Shown: positions 16,416 to 25,585, counted from the first letter of the stretch. The stretch is DNA of 64,000 bases from Pseudomonadota bacterium (GCA_023422775.1 JAFAGM010000031.1:118552-182551), one strand, 5' to 3'. Numbers and translations are program-made. Notes: generated by a model from the sequence alone, not told the origin.

Positions 16416-16518
16416 CCCGTCATTCCGGGGCGCGCGCAGCGCGAACTATGATGTGCGATTGCACATCAGAGAATCTCGAGATTCCGGGTCTGGTCCTTCG
16501 GCCAATCCCGGAATGACG
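16416..16518. repeat. REP-like repeat, family C
   Basis: The same family as 7804-7901: CCCGTCATTCCGGGGCGCGC at the left, ATCCCGGAATGACG at the right, and an inner hairpin of TGATGTGCGATTGCACATCA. It separates the thiolase-like gene from the SDR on the same strand. Confidence 0.75.
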
Positions 16519-16541
16519 AAGGACAACAGGAGCAACCCCAA

Positions 16542-17456
16542 ATGGCAAAATCACTGCAAGACAAGGTCATCATCGTCACCGGCGCCGGCCGTGGCATCGG
16601 GCGCGAGATCGCGCTGCTCTGCGCCGCCGAAGGCGCCAAGGTCGTGGTCAACGATCCCGGCGGCGCCGCCGATGGCGCGGGCACGTCGGCTGCGCCCGCC
16701 GAGGAAGTGGTCGAGGAGATCAAGAAGCGCGGCGGGATTGCGGTTCCCAACTTCGAGTCGGTGGCCGAAGCGATCCCCGCGAGCAAGATCGTCAAGACCG
16801 CGACCGATCATTTCGGCCGGCTCGACGGCGTGGTCAACAATGCCGGCATCCTGCGCGACATGATCTTCCACAAGATGAGCGTCGAAGCCTTCGAGGCCGT
16901 CATCAAGGTGCACCTGATGGGCTCGTTCTATGTCAGCCACGCCGCGGCACGGATCTACCGCGAGCAGGAGAGCGGCTCCTTCGTGCACTTCACCTCGACC
17001 TCGGGCCTGATCGGCAATTTCGGCCAGGCCAACTACGCCGCCGCCAAGCTCGGCATCGTCGGCCTTTCGAAGTCGATCGCGCTCGACATGGGCCGCTTCA
17101 ACGTGCGCTCGAACTGCGTGTCGCCGTTCGCCTGGACCCGCATGATCGGCACCATCCCGACCGAGACCGAAGCCCAGAAGGCCCGGGTCGAGAAGATCAA
17201 GCAGATGGGTCCGGAGAAAATCGCGCCAGTATGTGCTTATCTCATGTCCGATGCCGCCAAGGACGTCACCGGGCAAATCTTCGGCGTGCGCATGAACGAG
17301 ATTTTCCTGTTCAGCCAGAACCGCCCGCTGCGCTCGGTGCATCGTTCCGAAGGCTGGACGCCGCAGACCATTGCCGAGCACGGCATGCCGGCGCTCAAGG
17401 AGTCCTTCTACAAGCTCGACCGCTCGGCGGACATCTTCCCCTGGGATCCGATCTGA
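16542..17456 (+). CDS. SDR-family oxidoreductase (hydroxyacyl-CoA dehydrogenase-like)
   Basis: A 304-residue short-chain dehydrogenase. The nucleotide-binding loop is TGAGRGIG (about residues 11-18), followed by the NNAGILRD motif. The catalytic Ser-Tyr-Lys is Ser in TSTSGL plus NYAAAKLG (YxxxK). The VVNDPGG segment with an insertion of about 15 residues (AADGAGTSAAPAEEV) is the pattern of the 3-hydroxyacyl-CoA dehydrogenase part of peroxisomal multifunctional enzyme type 2. The C-terminus extends to about 40 residues beyond the usual SDR core. Its neighbours are a DUF35/thiolase pair, so a beta-oxidation or related side-chain step is plausible. Substrate unknown. Confidence 0.85.
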   Translation: MAKSLQDKVIIVTGAGRGIGREIALLCAAEGAKVVVNDPGGAADGAGTSAAPAEEVVEEIKKRGGIAVPNFESVAEAIPASKIVKTATDHFGRLDGVVNNAGILRDMIFHKMSVEAFEAVIKVHLMGSFYVSHAAARIYREQESGSFVHFTSTSGLIGNFGQANYAAAKLGIVGLSKSIALDMGRFNVRSNCVSPFAWTRMIGTIPTETEAQKARVEKIKQMGPEKIAPVCAYLMSDAAKDVTGQIFGVRMNEIFLFSQNRPLRSVHRSEGWTPQTIAEHGMPALKESFYKLDRSADIFPWDPI

Positions 17457-17474
17457 GCCGGACGAGTCGCAACA

Positions 17475-17562
17475 AGGGTGGGCAAAGGCGCGTAGCGCAG
17501 TGCCCACCATCTATCCGCGACCATTGTCGGAAGTGGTGGGCACGTTGCGCTTTGCCCACCCA
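17475..17562. repeat. Inverted repeat element, family E (GTGGGCAAAGGCGC...GTTGCGCTTTGCCCAC)
   Basis: The arms read GGGTGGGCAAAGGCGCGTAG and ACGTTGCGCTTTGCCCACC, with a second, inner GTGCCCACCA/TGGTGGGCAC inversion. A single copy is seen in the window. Together with the following family A element it fills the 347-bp gap 17457-17803, which otherwise holds only the leader of the SMP-30 gene. Confidence 0.6.
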
Positions 17563-17580
17563 CAAATCTCACTGCCGGAC

Positions 17581-17689
17581 CTCATCCTGAGGAGCTTGCG
17601 AAACAAGCGTCTCGAAGGATGAAAGCCGGGATACGCCAGCGGGGGCAACATGGTTCGAGACGGCGCTTACGCGCCTCCTCACCATGAGG
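17581..17689. repeat. REP-like repeat, family A
   Basis: Bounded by CTCATCCTGAGGAG and CTCCTCACCATGAGG, with GTCTCGAAGGATG and CATGGTTCGAGAC inside. Same family as 4153-4248, with a variable 28-base centre. Confidence 0.78.
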
Positions 17690-17803
17690 TCCAACAACTG
17701 CTGCGACGCACCACCATCTCTGATTGCTTCATCGCGAGTCCGCCCGCTTTATGCCTGATTGCGGGCGGATGTTTTCCTTCCAACAAAAAACTGGGAGGAA
17801 ATC

Positions 17804-18970
17804 ATGACAAGCTCACTGACCTTTCCCGATTCCCAACAGCAAGGCGGCGGTTTTGATCGCCGCAAGATATTGACGGGCGCAGCGGCCCTTGCCGCCTCCG
17901 CCGTCACGATGAAGACGGCTACTGCCGCCTCCGTCGCGCCGCTCGGCCAGACCGGCGTGCCGACCACCGCAGCGCCGCCTCTGCCGCTCGGCCCGCTGTC
18001 CGGCGCCCGCTATCCGGACGCCCGACTGGAGTCGATGAAGAAACCGAAGGTTTCGTTCGGACCGACAGGATTTCCGGCCTTCGCCGGCACGATGGCTGTC
18101 GAGCGCGTCGCGACCGGTTTCCGCTGGGCCGAAGGCCCGGTCTACTTTCCGGCCGGACGCTACGTGCTGTTCTCCGACATTCCCAACAACCGCATCATGC
18201 GCTTCTCGGAAGACGATGGCCACGTCAGCGTCTATCGGCAGCCGTCGATGAACTCGAACGGCAACACCATCGATCGCGAGGGGCGGCTGATCACCTGCGA
18301 ACATTCCGGCCGCCGCGTCACCCGGACCGAACTCGACGGCTCGATCACGATCATCGCCGACAAGTACAACGGCAAGAAACTGAACTCGCCGAATGACGCG
18401 GTCGTCGCGGCCGACGGTTCGATCTGGTTCTGCGATCCGGCCTACGGCATCGGCGGCTTCTACGAAGGCATCAAGGCCGACGCCGAGCAGGACAAGAAGA
18501 ACGTCTACCGGGTCGATCCGAAATCCGGCGACATCAAGGTGGTGGTCGACGACTTCGTGGAGCCGAACGGCCTCTGCTTCTCGCCCGACGAGAAGAAGCT
18601 CTATATCTGCGATACCGGCTTCACCGACGGGCCGGACAACCCGTCGCATATCCGCGTGTTCGACGTCGATCTCGCGGGTGGAAAGCTTTCAAACAGCAAG
18701 GTCTTTGCGGACATCCCCAAGCCGAGCATTACCGACGGGCTGCGTTGCGATACCGCGGGTCGCCTGTGGTGCTCGGTGGGTTGGGGCGATCCGAACGAGG
18801 ACGGCGTGCGCTGCTACACGGCAGAGGGCGATCTCCTCGGCAAGATCCATATTCCGGAGACCGTCGCCAATCTGTGCTTCGGCGGCCAGCAGCGGAACCG
18901 GCTCTACATCTGCGGCTCGTCATCGCTTTATGCGGTCTATACCAGCGCCCAAGGTGCGATGAAGCCGTAA
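17804..18970 (+). CDS. SMP-30/gluconolactonase family protein with Tat-type signal
   Basis: A 388-residue protein. The N-terminus has a twin-arginine motif (FDRRKILTG, about residue 15) followed by a hydrophobic Ala-rich stretch, so it is probably exported folded to the periplasm. The rest is a beta-propeller of the SMP-30/gluconolactonase/LRE family; RWAEGPVYF, the NSPNDAVV motif and the C-terminal TDGLRCDTAGRLW segment are the classical metal-binding and substrate-facing loops. Start ATG 17804 has a GGGAGG upstream. Such enzymes hydrolyse sugar or aromatic lactones; the substrate is unknown. Confidence 0.88.
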   Translation: MTSSLTFPDSQQQGGGFDRRKILTGAAALAASAVTMKTATAASVAPLGQTGVPTTAAPPLPLGPLSGARYPDARLESMKKPKVSFGPTGFPAFAGTMAVERVATGFRWAEGPVYFPAGRYVLFSDIPNNRIMRFSEDDGHVSVYRQPSMNSNGNTIDREGRLITCEHSGRRVTRTELDGSITIIADKYNGKKLNSPNDAVVAADGSIWFCDPAYGIGGFYEGIKADAEQDKKNVYRVDPKSGDIKVVVDDFVEPNGLCFSPDEKKLYICDTGFTDGPDNPSHIRVFDVDLAGGKLSNSKVFADIPKPSITDGLRCDTAGRLWCSVGWGDPNEDGVRCYTAEGDLLGKIHIPETVANLCFGGQQRNRLYICGSSSLYAVYTSAQGAMKP

Positions 18971-18980
18971 GCTGCCTCGT

Positions 18981-19070
18981 CCGTCATTGCGAGGAGCGAA
19001 GCGACGAAGCAATCCATCGATCCGCGCACTCGGAGAGATGGATTGCTTCGCTTCGCTCGCAATGACGGGG
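18981..19070. repeat. REP-like repeat, family B
   Basis: The arms CCGTCATTGCGAGGAGCGAA and CTTCGCTTCGCTCGCAATGACGG flank a short variable centre. It lies between the convergent SMP-30 and ppc genes. Confidence 0.8.
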
Positions 19071-19087
19071 TGAAGCCGTCGTGCCCC

Positions 19088-21898
19088 TCACCCGCTGTTC
19101 CGCAACCCCGCCGATATGCCGTTGATCGTGAGCTGAATCCCGCGCAGCACTTGTTCGTCCGGGTTCTGCGCGCGGTGTTCCTTCAGCAATTCCACCTGCA
19201 CGTGGTTGAGCGGATCGAGATAGGGAAAGCGGTTGCGGATCGAGCGATCCAGCAGCGGGTTGCCCTGCAGCAGCCGTTCGTGCCCCATGATGTCGAGCAG
19301 CGTCTCGATGGAAGAATGCCACTCACGCCGGATGCGGCCAAAGATGCTCTCGCGCAGTTTCACGTCAGGCACCAGTTCGGCGTAGCGTGAGGCGATCGCG
19401 ATCGAGCTCTTGGCCAGCACCATGTCCATGTTCGACAGCAGCATGCGGAAGAACGGCCACTCCCGATACAGTTCCTGCAGGAACGCCATGCCCTGCTCCG
19501 GATGGTCCGCGATCCAGGTCTCGACCGCCGAGCCGAAACCGTACCAGCCCGGCAACATCAGCCGGCATTGCGCCCAACTGAACACCCAGGGAATCGCCCG
19601 CAGGTCCTCGATCTCGCGGGTCTTCTTGCGCGATGCCGGACGGCTGCCGATGTTCAGCGTCGCGATCTCGTTGATGACGGTCGACCCCCAGAAATAGTCG
19701 GCAAAGCCCTCGGTCTCGTAGACCAGGCCGCGATAGGCACGAAACGCCAGCGCCGACAACTGATCCATCGCCGTCAGATATTCCCTGCGCGGCGCGCTCT
19801 GGCGGGGTTGCAGCAGGCTGGCTTCGAGGGTGGCGGCCGCCAGGATCTCCAGATTGTTGCGACCGACTTCGGCGTTGGAGTATTTGCTGGAGATGATCTC
19901 GCCCTGCTCGGTGATGCGGATCTGGCCGTTCACGGCACCTCCCGGCTGCGCGATGATGGCGTCATAGCTCGGCCCGCCGCCGCGGCCGACCGATCCGCCG
20001 CGACCGTGGAACAGCCGCAGGCGCACATGGTGGCGCTCGAACACCTCGACCAGGCCGATCTCGGCCTTGTAGAGTTCCCAGCCCGAGGTGACGAAGCCGC
20101 CGTCCTTGTTGCTGTCGGAATAGCCCAGCATCACTTCCTGCACGCCGCCGCGGCTGTCCACCAGCTTGCGGTAGTCGTGCAGCGACAGCATCCGGTCCAT
20201 GATGCCGGACGAAGCCTGCAGATCCTCGATGGTCTCGAACAGCGGCACGATATTGATCGCGCTGCGGCCGGACGGATTGACGAGGCCGACCTCCTTCAAG
20301 AGCACCGCGACCTCCAGCATGTCGGACATACCCTTGCACATCGAGATGATGCATTGGGAGATCACGTCGGCGCCGAATTTGGCGTGGGCCTCGGCGGCGG
20401 CGCGGAACAGCGCCAGTTCACCCAGCGTTTCCTCGCTGTACTTGACGAACGCCGAGCTGAGCGGCCTGGCGCTGCGCAGTTCGTTCATCAGCAGATTGAC
20501 ACGGGCCTCCTCGCCCAGCGCCAGGTAGGACATGCCGGGGATCGCGGCGTCGAACAGTTCGGCGACCGTGCGCTCATGCACGGCCGAGTTCTGCCTGATA
20601 TCGAGCCGGGCGAGATGGAAGCCGAAGCAATCCACGGCACGGCGCAACTGTCTCAAACGGCCGCGGGCAATCACGCTCGAATTATTCGCGATCAGCGAAC
20701 GATCCAGCACATCGAGATCGGCCTTGAATTCCTTCACGCTTGCGTAGGGCGCGCCCTCGCCGACCGGACGCCGCGTGGTTTCGACTTCGAGCTTTGCTGC
20801 GGTCGCGGTCAACCGGGCATAGATGCCGGAAACCGCCAGCCGATACGGTTCGCCGCTCCGATGCGGCGAGGTGTCCGGCGAGCGCCCGGAAAGTTCGTGC
20901 AGTTCGTCGGAAACGTCGGCAAGATGCGCCGCCAGCGACAGCTCCGAGCCGAGCGCATGCAGTTGCTCGAGATAGAAGTTCATCACCCGGCTCGACTGCA
21001 GCCGCAGCGTGCCGCGCATGACATCGGCGGTCACGAACGGGTTGCCGTCGCGATCGCCGCCGATCCAGCTCCCCATGGTCAGGAACGACGCCAGTTCGCC
21101 GGACGCCCCCTCCTCCTGGTTCAGCCGGTCTTCCAGCGCGCAATGCAGCCGCGGCACCTCATGCAGAAACGTATAGTCGTAGAACGAAAGGCCGTTGGCG
21201 ACCTCGTCGAGCACCGTCAGCTTGGTCCGGCGCAACAGGTTGGTCTGCCACAGCGTCAGCACGGCGCGGCGCAGTTGCTCGTCGCTGGCGTCGGCTTCCT
21301 CCAGCGTCAGTTTCATGCGTTCGCGCCGGTCGAGCAGCGCCGCGATTTCCATCTCGCGGTCCATCGTGCTCTTGCGGCGGACTTCGGTCGGATGGGCCGT
21401 CAGGACGGGGCTGACCTGCGCGTCTCTGAAAAAACGCAAGAGATCGGCGGCGCTGAAGCCGGCCGTCCTGGCGTGGGACAGCGTCTGGGCAAGCGTGCCC
21501 GTTCTCGGTCCGCCGCCGGCGCCCCACCCGCGCATCTGGCGGATGTTGTTCTGGTCCTCGGCGATGTTGGCGAGATGCGAGAAATAGCTGAAGGCGCGAA
21601 CGATCCGCACGGTGTCGGCAGTCGACATGCTGTCGAGAATGGTTTCCAGCTCCCGCCGCGCCAGACGGTCCTCGTCGCGGTGGAACCGGATCGAAGTCTG
21701 CCGGATGCGCTCGACCAGGTCGAACACCTCGGCGCCTTCCTGGTCGCGCACGGTATCGCCGAGAATCCGCCCAAGCAGGCGGATATCGGTCCGCAGCCGC
21801 GCGTCTTCCGCGTCATCGACGCGATTGGACCGGGCTTCGGTCTCGGAAGGCATGGTCTCGGAAGGCACGATCTGGGAAGACATGATCTGGGAAGACAT
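19088..21898 (-). CDS. ppc: Phosphoenolpyruvate carboxylase
   Basis: A 936-residue PEP carboxylase, the anaplerotic enzyme making oxaloacetate from PEP and bicarbonate. All signatures are present: VLTAHPTEVRRKST (catalytic His), GGDRDGNPFVT, VMLGYSDSNKDGG and the Gly-rich LFHGRGGSVGRGGGP loop, and the conserved C-terminus GISAGLRNSG. I chose ATG 21898 (upstream GAGGGTG) over GTG 21907. The first 20 residues are encoded by four copies of a 15-bp repeat, three of which start with ATG and one with GTG, so several in-frame starts exist. This low-complexity leader precedes the usual start of homology (about residue 25 onward). Confidence 0.96.
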   Translation of the reverse strand: MSSQIMSSQIVPSETMPSETEARSNRVDDAEDARLRTDIRLLGRILGDTVRDQEGAEVFDLVERIRQTSIRFHRDEDRLARRELETILDSMSTADTVRIVRAFSYFSHLANIAEDQNNIRQMRGWGAGGGPRTGTLAQTLSHARTAGFSAADLLRFFRDAQVSPVLTAHPTEVRRKSTMDREMEIAALLDRRERMKLTLEEADASDEQLRRAVLTLWQTNLLRRTKLTVLDEVANGLSFYDYTFLHEVPRLHCALEDRLNQEEGASGELASFLTMGSWIGGDRDGNPFVTADVMRGTLRLQSSRVMNFYLEQLHALGSELSLAAHLADVSDELHELSGRSPDTSPHRSGEPYRLAVSGIYARLTATAAKLEVETTRRPVGEGAPYASVKEFKADLDVLDRSLIANNSSVIARGRLRQLRRAVDCFGFHLARLDIRQNSAVHERTVAELFDAAIPGMSYLALGEEARVNLLMNELRSARPLSSAFVKYSEETLGELALFRAAAEAHAKFGADVISQCIISMCKGMSDMLEVAVLLKEVGLVNPSGRSAINIVPLFETIEDLQASSGIMDRMLSLHDYRKLVDSRGGVQEVMLGYSDSNKDGGFVTSGWELYKAEIGLVEVFERHHVRLRLFHGRGGSVGRGGGPSYDAIIAQPGGAVNGQIRITEQGEIISSKYSNAEVGRNNLEILAAATLEASLLQPRQSAPRREYLTAMDQLSALAFRAYRGLVYETEGFADYFWGSTVINEIATLNIGSRPASRKKTREIEDLRAIPWVFSWAQCRLMLPGWYGFGSAVETWIADHPEQGMAFLQELYREWPFFRMLLSNMDMVLAKSSIAIASRYAELVPDVKLRESIFGRIRREWHSSIETLLDIMGHERLLQGNPLLDRSIRNRFPYLDPLNHVQVELLKEHRAQNPDEQVLRGIQLTINGISAGLRNSG

Positions 21899-21899
21899 G
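21840..21899. repeat. Four tandem 15-bp repeats at the ppc 5' end
   Basis: The units on the plus strand are GTCTCGGAAGGCATG, GTCTCGGAAGGCACG, ATCTGGGAAGACATG and ATCTGGGAAGACATG, followed at once by GCTGGC. On the coding strand they give MSSQI MSSQI VPSET MPSET, each 5 residues. Being 15 bp, gain or loss of a unit keeps the frame. Confidence 0.85.
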
Positions 21900-21996
21900 G
21901 CTGGCACCCTCAGAAACTGCCCGGCAATTCCGAGTGTGCAAGTTTTTTGCCGCAGTGCAAGATAAAGATGGCGGCGGACTCGTCCTGGCGAAGTTC

Positions 21997-22096
21997 CTCA
22001 TCCTGAGGAGCCGCGAAGCGGCGTCTCGAAGGATGGCCACAAACGAGGTCGGGGCCTCATGGTTCGAGACGCGCTTTCGCGCTCCTCACCATGAGG
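21997..22096. repeat. REP-like repeat, family A
   Basis: Bounded by CTCATCCTGAGGAG and CTCCTCACCATGAGG, in the gap between ppc and the acyl-CoA ligase gene. Internal GTCTCGAAGGATG and CATGGTTCGAGAC boxes are present. Confidence 0.78.
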
Positions 22097-22119
22097 GATC
22101 GACCATCTCCGCTGGCGCG

Positions 22120-23664
22120 CTAGATCCTGCGCCCCGCCCGCTCCCAATAGGGATCGCGCAGGCGGCGCTTGAAGATCTTGCCGGAATCTTCGCGCGGCAG
22201 GTTGGACTGGATTTCGATGTGCTTCGGCACCTTGTAGTCAGCCAGCGAGACCTTTAGCTGGGCGCGAACAGAGGCGATATCCAGCGTCACGCCCGGCTGC
22301 GGCTCCACAACCGCCATCAGCGCCTCGCCGAACTCCGCATCGGGGATGCCGAATACGGCGCAATCATGCACGCCCGGCACCGCATGCAGCGCCGCCTCGA
22401 TCTCGGCCGGATAGATATTGACCCCGCCCGAAATCACCATGTCGCGCTTGCGGTCGCAGATGAAGACATAGCCGTCGGCGTCGATATAGCCGACGTCGCC
22501 TGACGTGATGAAACCGTCGCGATCGATCTCGGCGCGTTTCTCCGGCTTGTTGTGATAGGTGAAATCGGGGTTGCCTGCGATGCGCGAATAGATTTCGCCG
22601 ATCTCGCCCTGCGGCAGTTCCCTGCCGTCGTCGCCGATGAAGCGGAGCTCCGCGCCGGGCGAGATCTTGCCCACCGTGCCGGGCTTCTTCAGCGCATCCT
22701 CCGAGGTCGCGAAGGTGACGGCGCTCGACTCGGTCGAACCGTAGAACTCGTAGATCACCGGCCCCCACCACTCGATCATCGCACGCTTGACGTCGGCCGG
22801 ACACGGCGCCGCCGCGTGGATGACGTGGCGCAACGACGACATGTCGTACTTCCTGCGGATCTCCTCCGGCAGTTTCATCAGGCGAATGAACATGGTCGGC
22901 ACCATGAAGATGGTGTCGACCTTCTCGGTATCGATCACCCGCAGGAACTCTTCCGGGTCGAAGCGCGGCATGATCACGAGGGCGCCGCCAAGCCGGCCGC
23001 CGCGCAGACCGAACGAGTTCGGCGCCGAATGATAGAGCGGCCCCGGCAACAGCGCGCGGGCGCCCGGCTTGAGGCCGTAGATCATGCTGCGCAGCTGTTC
23101 GCCATTGGCGACCTGTTCCGGCGTCGGCGCATTGCGGCGCACGCCCTTGGGATGGCCCGTGGTGCCCGACGTATAGATCATGTTCTGCGGCTGCGGCACC
23201 GCGGGACCGTCATAGCGCGGGTGCTGCATGAGCCAGGACTCGAAATCGATCGCGAAATCAGGCGTCGCCAGGTGGTCCGGATCGATCCTGTAGTTGGCGA
23301 GAATTTCCGGCGGCGTCGGCACGCTGATCGCGGTGACGCCTTCCGGTATGACGTCGCGCAATTGATGCAGCATGTCGGCATGCGCGATCAGGACCGCGGT
23401 GCCGCAATCCTTCAGCACGTAGTTGATCTCTTCCGGCTTGAAGTGCCAGTTGACCGGCACGCCATAGGCGCCGAGCCGCATCGCGGCGTAGGCCGCCTCG
23501 ATGAAGGCGATGTCGTTGCGCATCAGCATGGCGACGCTGTCGCCCTGCCTGACGCCGAGCTTCTGCAAGCCGCTCGCGATGCGGTCGGAGCGCTCGGCGA
23601 CCTCGTCGTGGCTGCGCCGGCGCGGGCCGCTGATGATGCCGTGGAAGAGTTGGGAGGTTGACAT
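22120..23664 (-). CDS. Acyl-CoA ligase (AMP-binding, ANL superfamily)
   Basis: A 514-residue AMP-forming acyl-CoA synthetase. The P-loop-like YTSGTTGHPKGVRR motif is near residue 170, the YGSTESS motif near 310, the hinge region DADGYVFICDRKRDMVISGG near 400, and the final Lys motif GKIFKRRLRDPYW at the C-terminus. It activates a carboxylic acid with ATP and CoA. The fit is to medium or bulky acid-CoA ligases (including bile-acid and aromatic-acid types); the substrate cannot be read from motifs. It is followed downstream by a REP element and upstream (23801-24613) by a crotonase on the same strand. Confidence 0.87.
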   Translation of the reverse strand: MSTSQLFHGIISGPRRRSHDEVAERSDRIASGLQKLGVRQGDSVAMLMRNDIAFIEAAYAAMRLGAYGVPVNWHFKPEEINYVLKDCGTAVLIAHADMLHQLRDVIPEGVTAISVPTPPEILANYRIDPDHLATPDFAIDFESWLMQHPRYDGPAVPQPQNMIYTSGTTGHPKGVRRNAPTPEQVANGEQLRSMIYGLKPGARALLPGPLYHSAPNSFGLRGGRLGGALVIMPRFDPEEFLRVIDTEKVDTIFMVPTMFIRLMKLPEEIRRKYDMSSLRHVIHAAAPCPADVKRAMIEWWGPVIYEFYGSTESSAVTFATSEDALKKPGTVGKISPGAELRFIGDDGRELPQGEIGEIYSRIAGNPDFTYHNKPEKRAEIDRDGFITSGDVGYIDADGYVFICDRKRDMVISGGVNIYPAEIEAALHAVPGVHDCAVFGIPDAEFGEALMAVVEPQPGVTLDIASVRAQLKVSLADYKVPKHIEIQSNLPREDSGKIFKRRLRDPYWERAGRRI

Positions 23665-23700
23665 TGTCTCTTTCCGATCTGTAGTCGGGTTTTAGGTGAT

Positions 23701-23794
23701 CCTCATGGTGAGGAGCGCGTCTTCGCGCGTCTCGAACCATGAGGCCCGTGGCCCATCCCTCGAGACGCCGCTTGCGCGGCTCCTCGGGATGAGG
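23701..23794. repeat. REP-like repeat, family A
   Basis: In reversed orientation: CCTCATGGTGAGGAGC at the left and CTCCTCGGGATGAGG at the right. It lies between the crotonase and acyl-CoA ligase genes, which share a strand. Confidence 0.78.
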
Positions 23795-23800
23795 TCGGAG

Positions 23801-24613
23801 TCAAGCCTCCGCAAACCGTGGCGCGCGCTTTTCCATGTTGGCGCGCACGGCCTCGGTCTGGTTGGCGCTGCCAAGCAATTTCTGCTGCTCGACGGACTCC
23901 GCAAGCAGCGCCGGGCCGGGATCGACGGACAGCTTGTTCAGCATCCGCTTCGCGGCACGGATCGCGTCCGGGCTCTTGCCGGCGATTTCGCGCGCAAGTT
24001 CGAGCGCGGCCGCCCGCGGGTCGTCGCAGATGCGCGTCGCCAGGCCATAGCTCATGGCTTCCTGCGCCGAGAAGATGCGGCCGGTATAGGTGAGTTCGCG
24101 CAGGATATCGTCGCGAACCAGCGTGGCGAGGATCGGCGTGCCGGCCATGTCGGGCACAAGGCCCCATTTGATCTCCATGATCGACATTTTCGCGTCTGGC
24201 GTGAGGAAGCGCATGTCGGCACCGAGCGCGAGTTGAAACCCGCCGCCGAACGCCACGCCCTGGATCGCTGCGATCACGGGTACCGGAAGCTGTCGCCAGC
24301 CCCACACCGCCTGTTGCGGGAAATTCGCCAACCCATGCGTGCGTGCAGACAGATCACGTTTCTCGCCACCGGCGATCCCGTTACCGCCGCTCTCCTTCAT
24401 CGCGGCGAAACGACCCATGTCGAGGCCGGCGCAGAACGCCCGCCCCTCCCCGGACAATACTACCGCCCGGACCCCCTTCTCGTGGGCGAGCCGCTCGGTG
24501 GCAGCCACCAGCGCCTCGAACATCGCGGCGTCGAGCGCATTCATCTTGTCGGCCCGCACCAGTCGGACATCGGCAATGCCGTCCGAAATCGATATCGAGA
24601 CGCGTTGCTCCAT
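23801..24613 (-). CDS. Enoyl-CoA hydratase/isomerase family protein (crotonase)
   Basis: A 270-residue crotonase. The two oxyanion-hole segments are GRAFCAGLDMG and GVAFGGGFQLALGADMRF; the acidic residue in the IMEIKWGLVPDM region corresponds to a catalytic Glu. Start ATG 24613 (MEQRVSISIS) is chosen; the 21 in-frame codons upstream look non-coding. It is divergent from the SDR at 24713 and in line with the acyl-CoA ligase at 22120, so a role in beta-oxidation of a CoA-activated acid is likely. Crotonases vary (hydratase, isomerase, hydrolase), so no specific reaction is claimed. Confidence 0.86.
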   Translation of the reverse strand: MEQRVSISISDGIADVRLVRADKMNALDAAMFEALVAATERLAHEKGVRAVVLSGEGRAFCAGLDMGRFAAMKESGGNGIAGGEKRDLSARTHGLANFPQQAVWGWRQLPVPVIAAIQGVAFGGGFQLALGADMRFLTPDAKMSIMEIKWGLVPDMAGTPILATLVRDDILRELTYTGRIFSAQEAMSYGLATRICDDPRAAALELAREIAGKSPDAIRAAKRMLNKLSVDPGPALLAESVEQQKLLGSANQTEAVRANMEKRAPRFAEA

Positions 24614-24712
24614 GAGAAATCCTCCACTCTTGATTGCTTGGCGCTTTACAGAACGGCGTTGGCAAGATTTAGTCAATCGACCAATTAACAGCTATTCCCG
24701 TGGGTGGAAACG

Positions 24713-25585
24713 ATGTTCAACGATCAGCTTCTCGCCGGGCGGCGCATCCTCGTAACCGGTGGCGGCACCGGCCTCGGCAAATCCATGGCTGCGCGGTTTC
24801 TTCAACTCGGCGCCGAGGTTCATATCTGTGGCCGCCGCAAGATCGTCTGCGACGAGGCCGCAACCGAATTGATGGACGAATACGGCGGGCGCGTGGTCAG
24901 CCACGGCGTCGACATCCGCAACGCGATGGCCGTTGACGAGATGATCGAGGCGATCTGGACCTCCGGCCCCCTCACCGACCTCATCAACAACGCCGCCGGC
25001 AATTTCATCTCGCGCTCGGAAGAGCTTTCGCCCCGCGGCTTCGATGCCGTCGCCAACATCGTCATGCATGGCACGTTCTACGTGACGCATGCGGTGGGAC
25101 GGCGCTGGATCGCCGCAAAGCAGCGCGGCAACGTGGTGTCGATCACCGTGACCTGGGTGCGCAACGGCTCTCCCTACGTGGTGCCCTCGGCGATGAGCAA
25201 GTCCGCGATCCACGCCATGACCATGTCGCTCGCGGTCGAATGGGGCAAATACGGCATCCGCCTCAACACCATTGCGCCGGGCGAGATACCGACCGAGGGC
25301 ATGAGCAAGCGCATCAAGCCCGGCGACGAGGCCGGCGCGCGCACCAGGGCGATGAACCCGATGGGCCGCGTCGGCACCATGGAGGAATTGCAGAACCTGG
25401 CGGTGTTTTTGATCTCCGGCGGCTGCGACTGGATCAACGGCGAGACCATCGCCATGGACGGCGCGCAGGCGCTCGCGATGGGCGGCAACTTCTATCAGCT
25501 GCGCGACTGGAGCGACGCCGACTGGAACCAGGCGCGCGACTCGATCAAGGCGCAGAACGAGAAGGACCGCGCTGCGCGAGGGTGA
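24713..25585 (+). CDS. SDR of the 2,4-dienoyl-CoA reductase (DECR1-like) type
   Basis: A 290-residue SDR. The cofactor loop is TGGGTGLGKSMA. The C-terminal half closely follows the mitochondrial 2,4-dienoyl-CoA reductase pattern (VVPSA.SK, LA.EWGKYG.R.N.I.PG, GR.GT.EEL.NLA.FL, WINGE). In human DECR1 the catalytic residues are Tyr199, Ser210 and Lys214. Here Ser and Lys are conserved (SAMSK), but the residue 15 before Lys is Trp, not Tyr; a Tyr lies at -8. It could therefore use another residue or have altered chemistry. Start ATG 24713 is preferred over an in-frame GTG at 24704. It is followed by a REP element and an acyl-CoA ligase. Confidence 0.85.
   Translation: MFNDQLLAGRRILVTGGGTGLGKSMAARFLQLGAEVHICGRRKIVCDEAATELMDEYGGRVVSHGVDIRNAMAVDEMIEAIWTSGPLTDLINNAAGNFISRSEELSPRGFDAVANIVMHGTFYVTHAVGRRWIAAKQRGNVVSITVTWVRNGSPYVVPSAMSKSAIHAMTMSLAVEWGKYGIRLNTIAPGEIPTEGMSKRIKPGDEAGARTRAMNPMGRVGTMEELQNLAVFLISGGCDWINGETIAMDGAQALAMGGNFYQLRDWSDADWNQARDSIKAQNEKDRAARG

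Noticed and set aside
19502..22006. 834-residue open frame opposite ppc
   Set aside because: High-GC antisense shadow; ppc on the minus strand has every catalytic motif.
24614..24712. Possible palindrome in the crotonase-SDR divergent gap (TTAGTCAATCGACCAATTAA)
   Set aside because: The dyad is too imperfect to call an operator.
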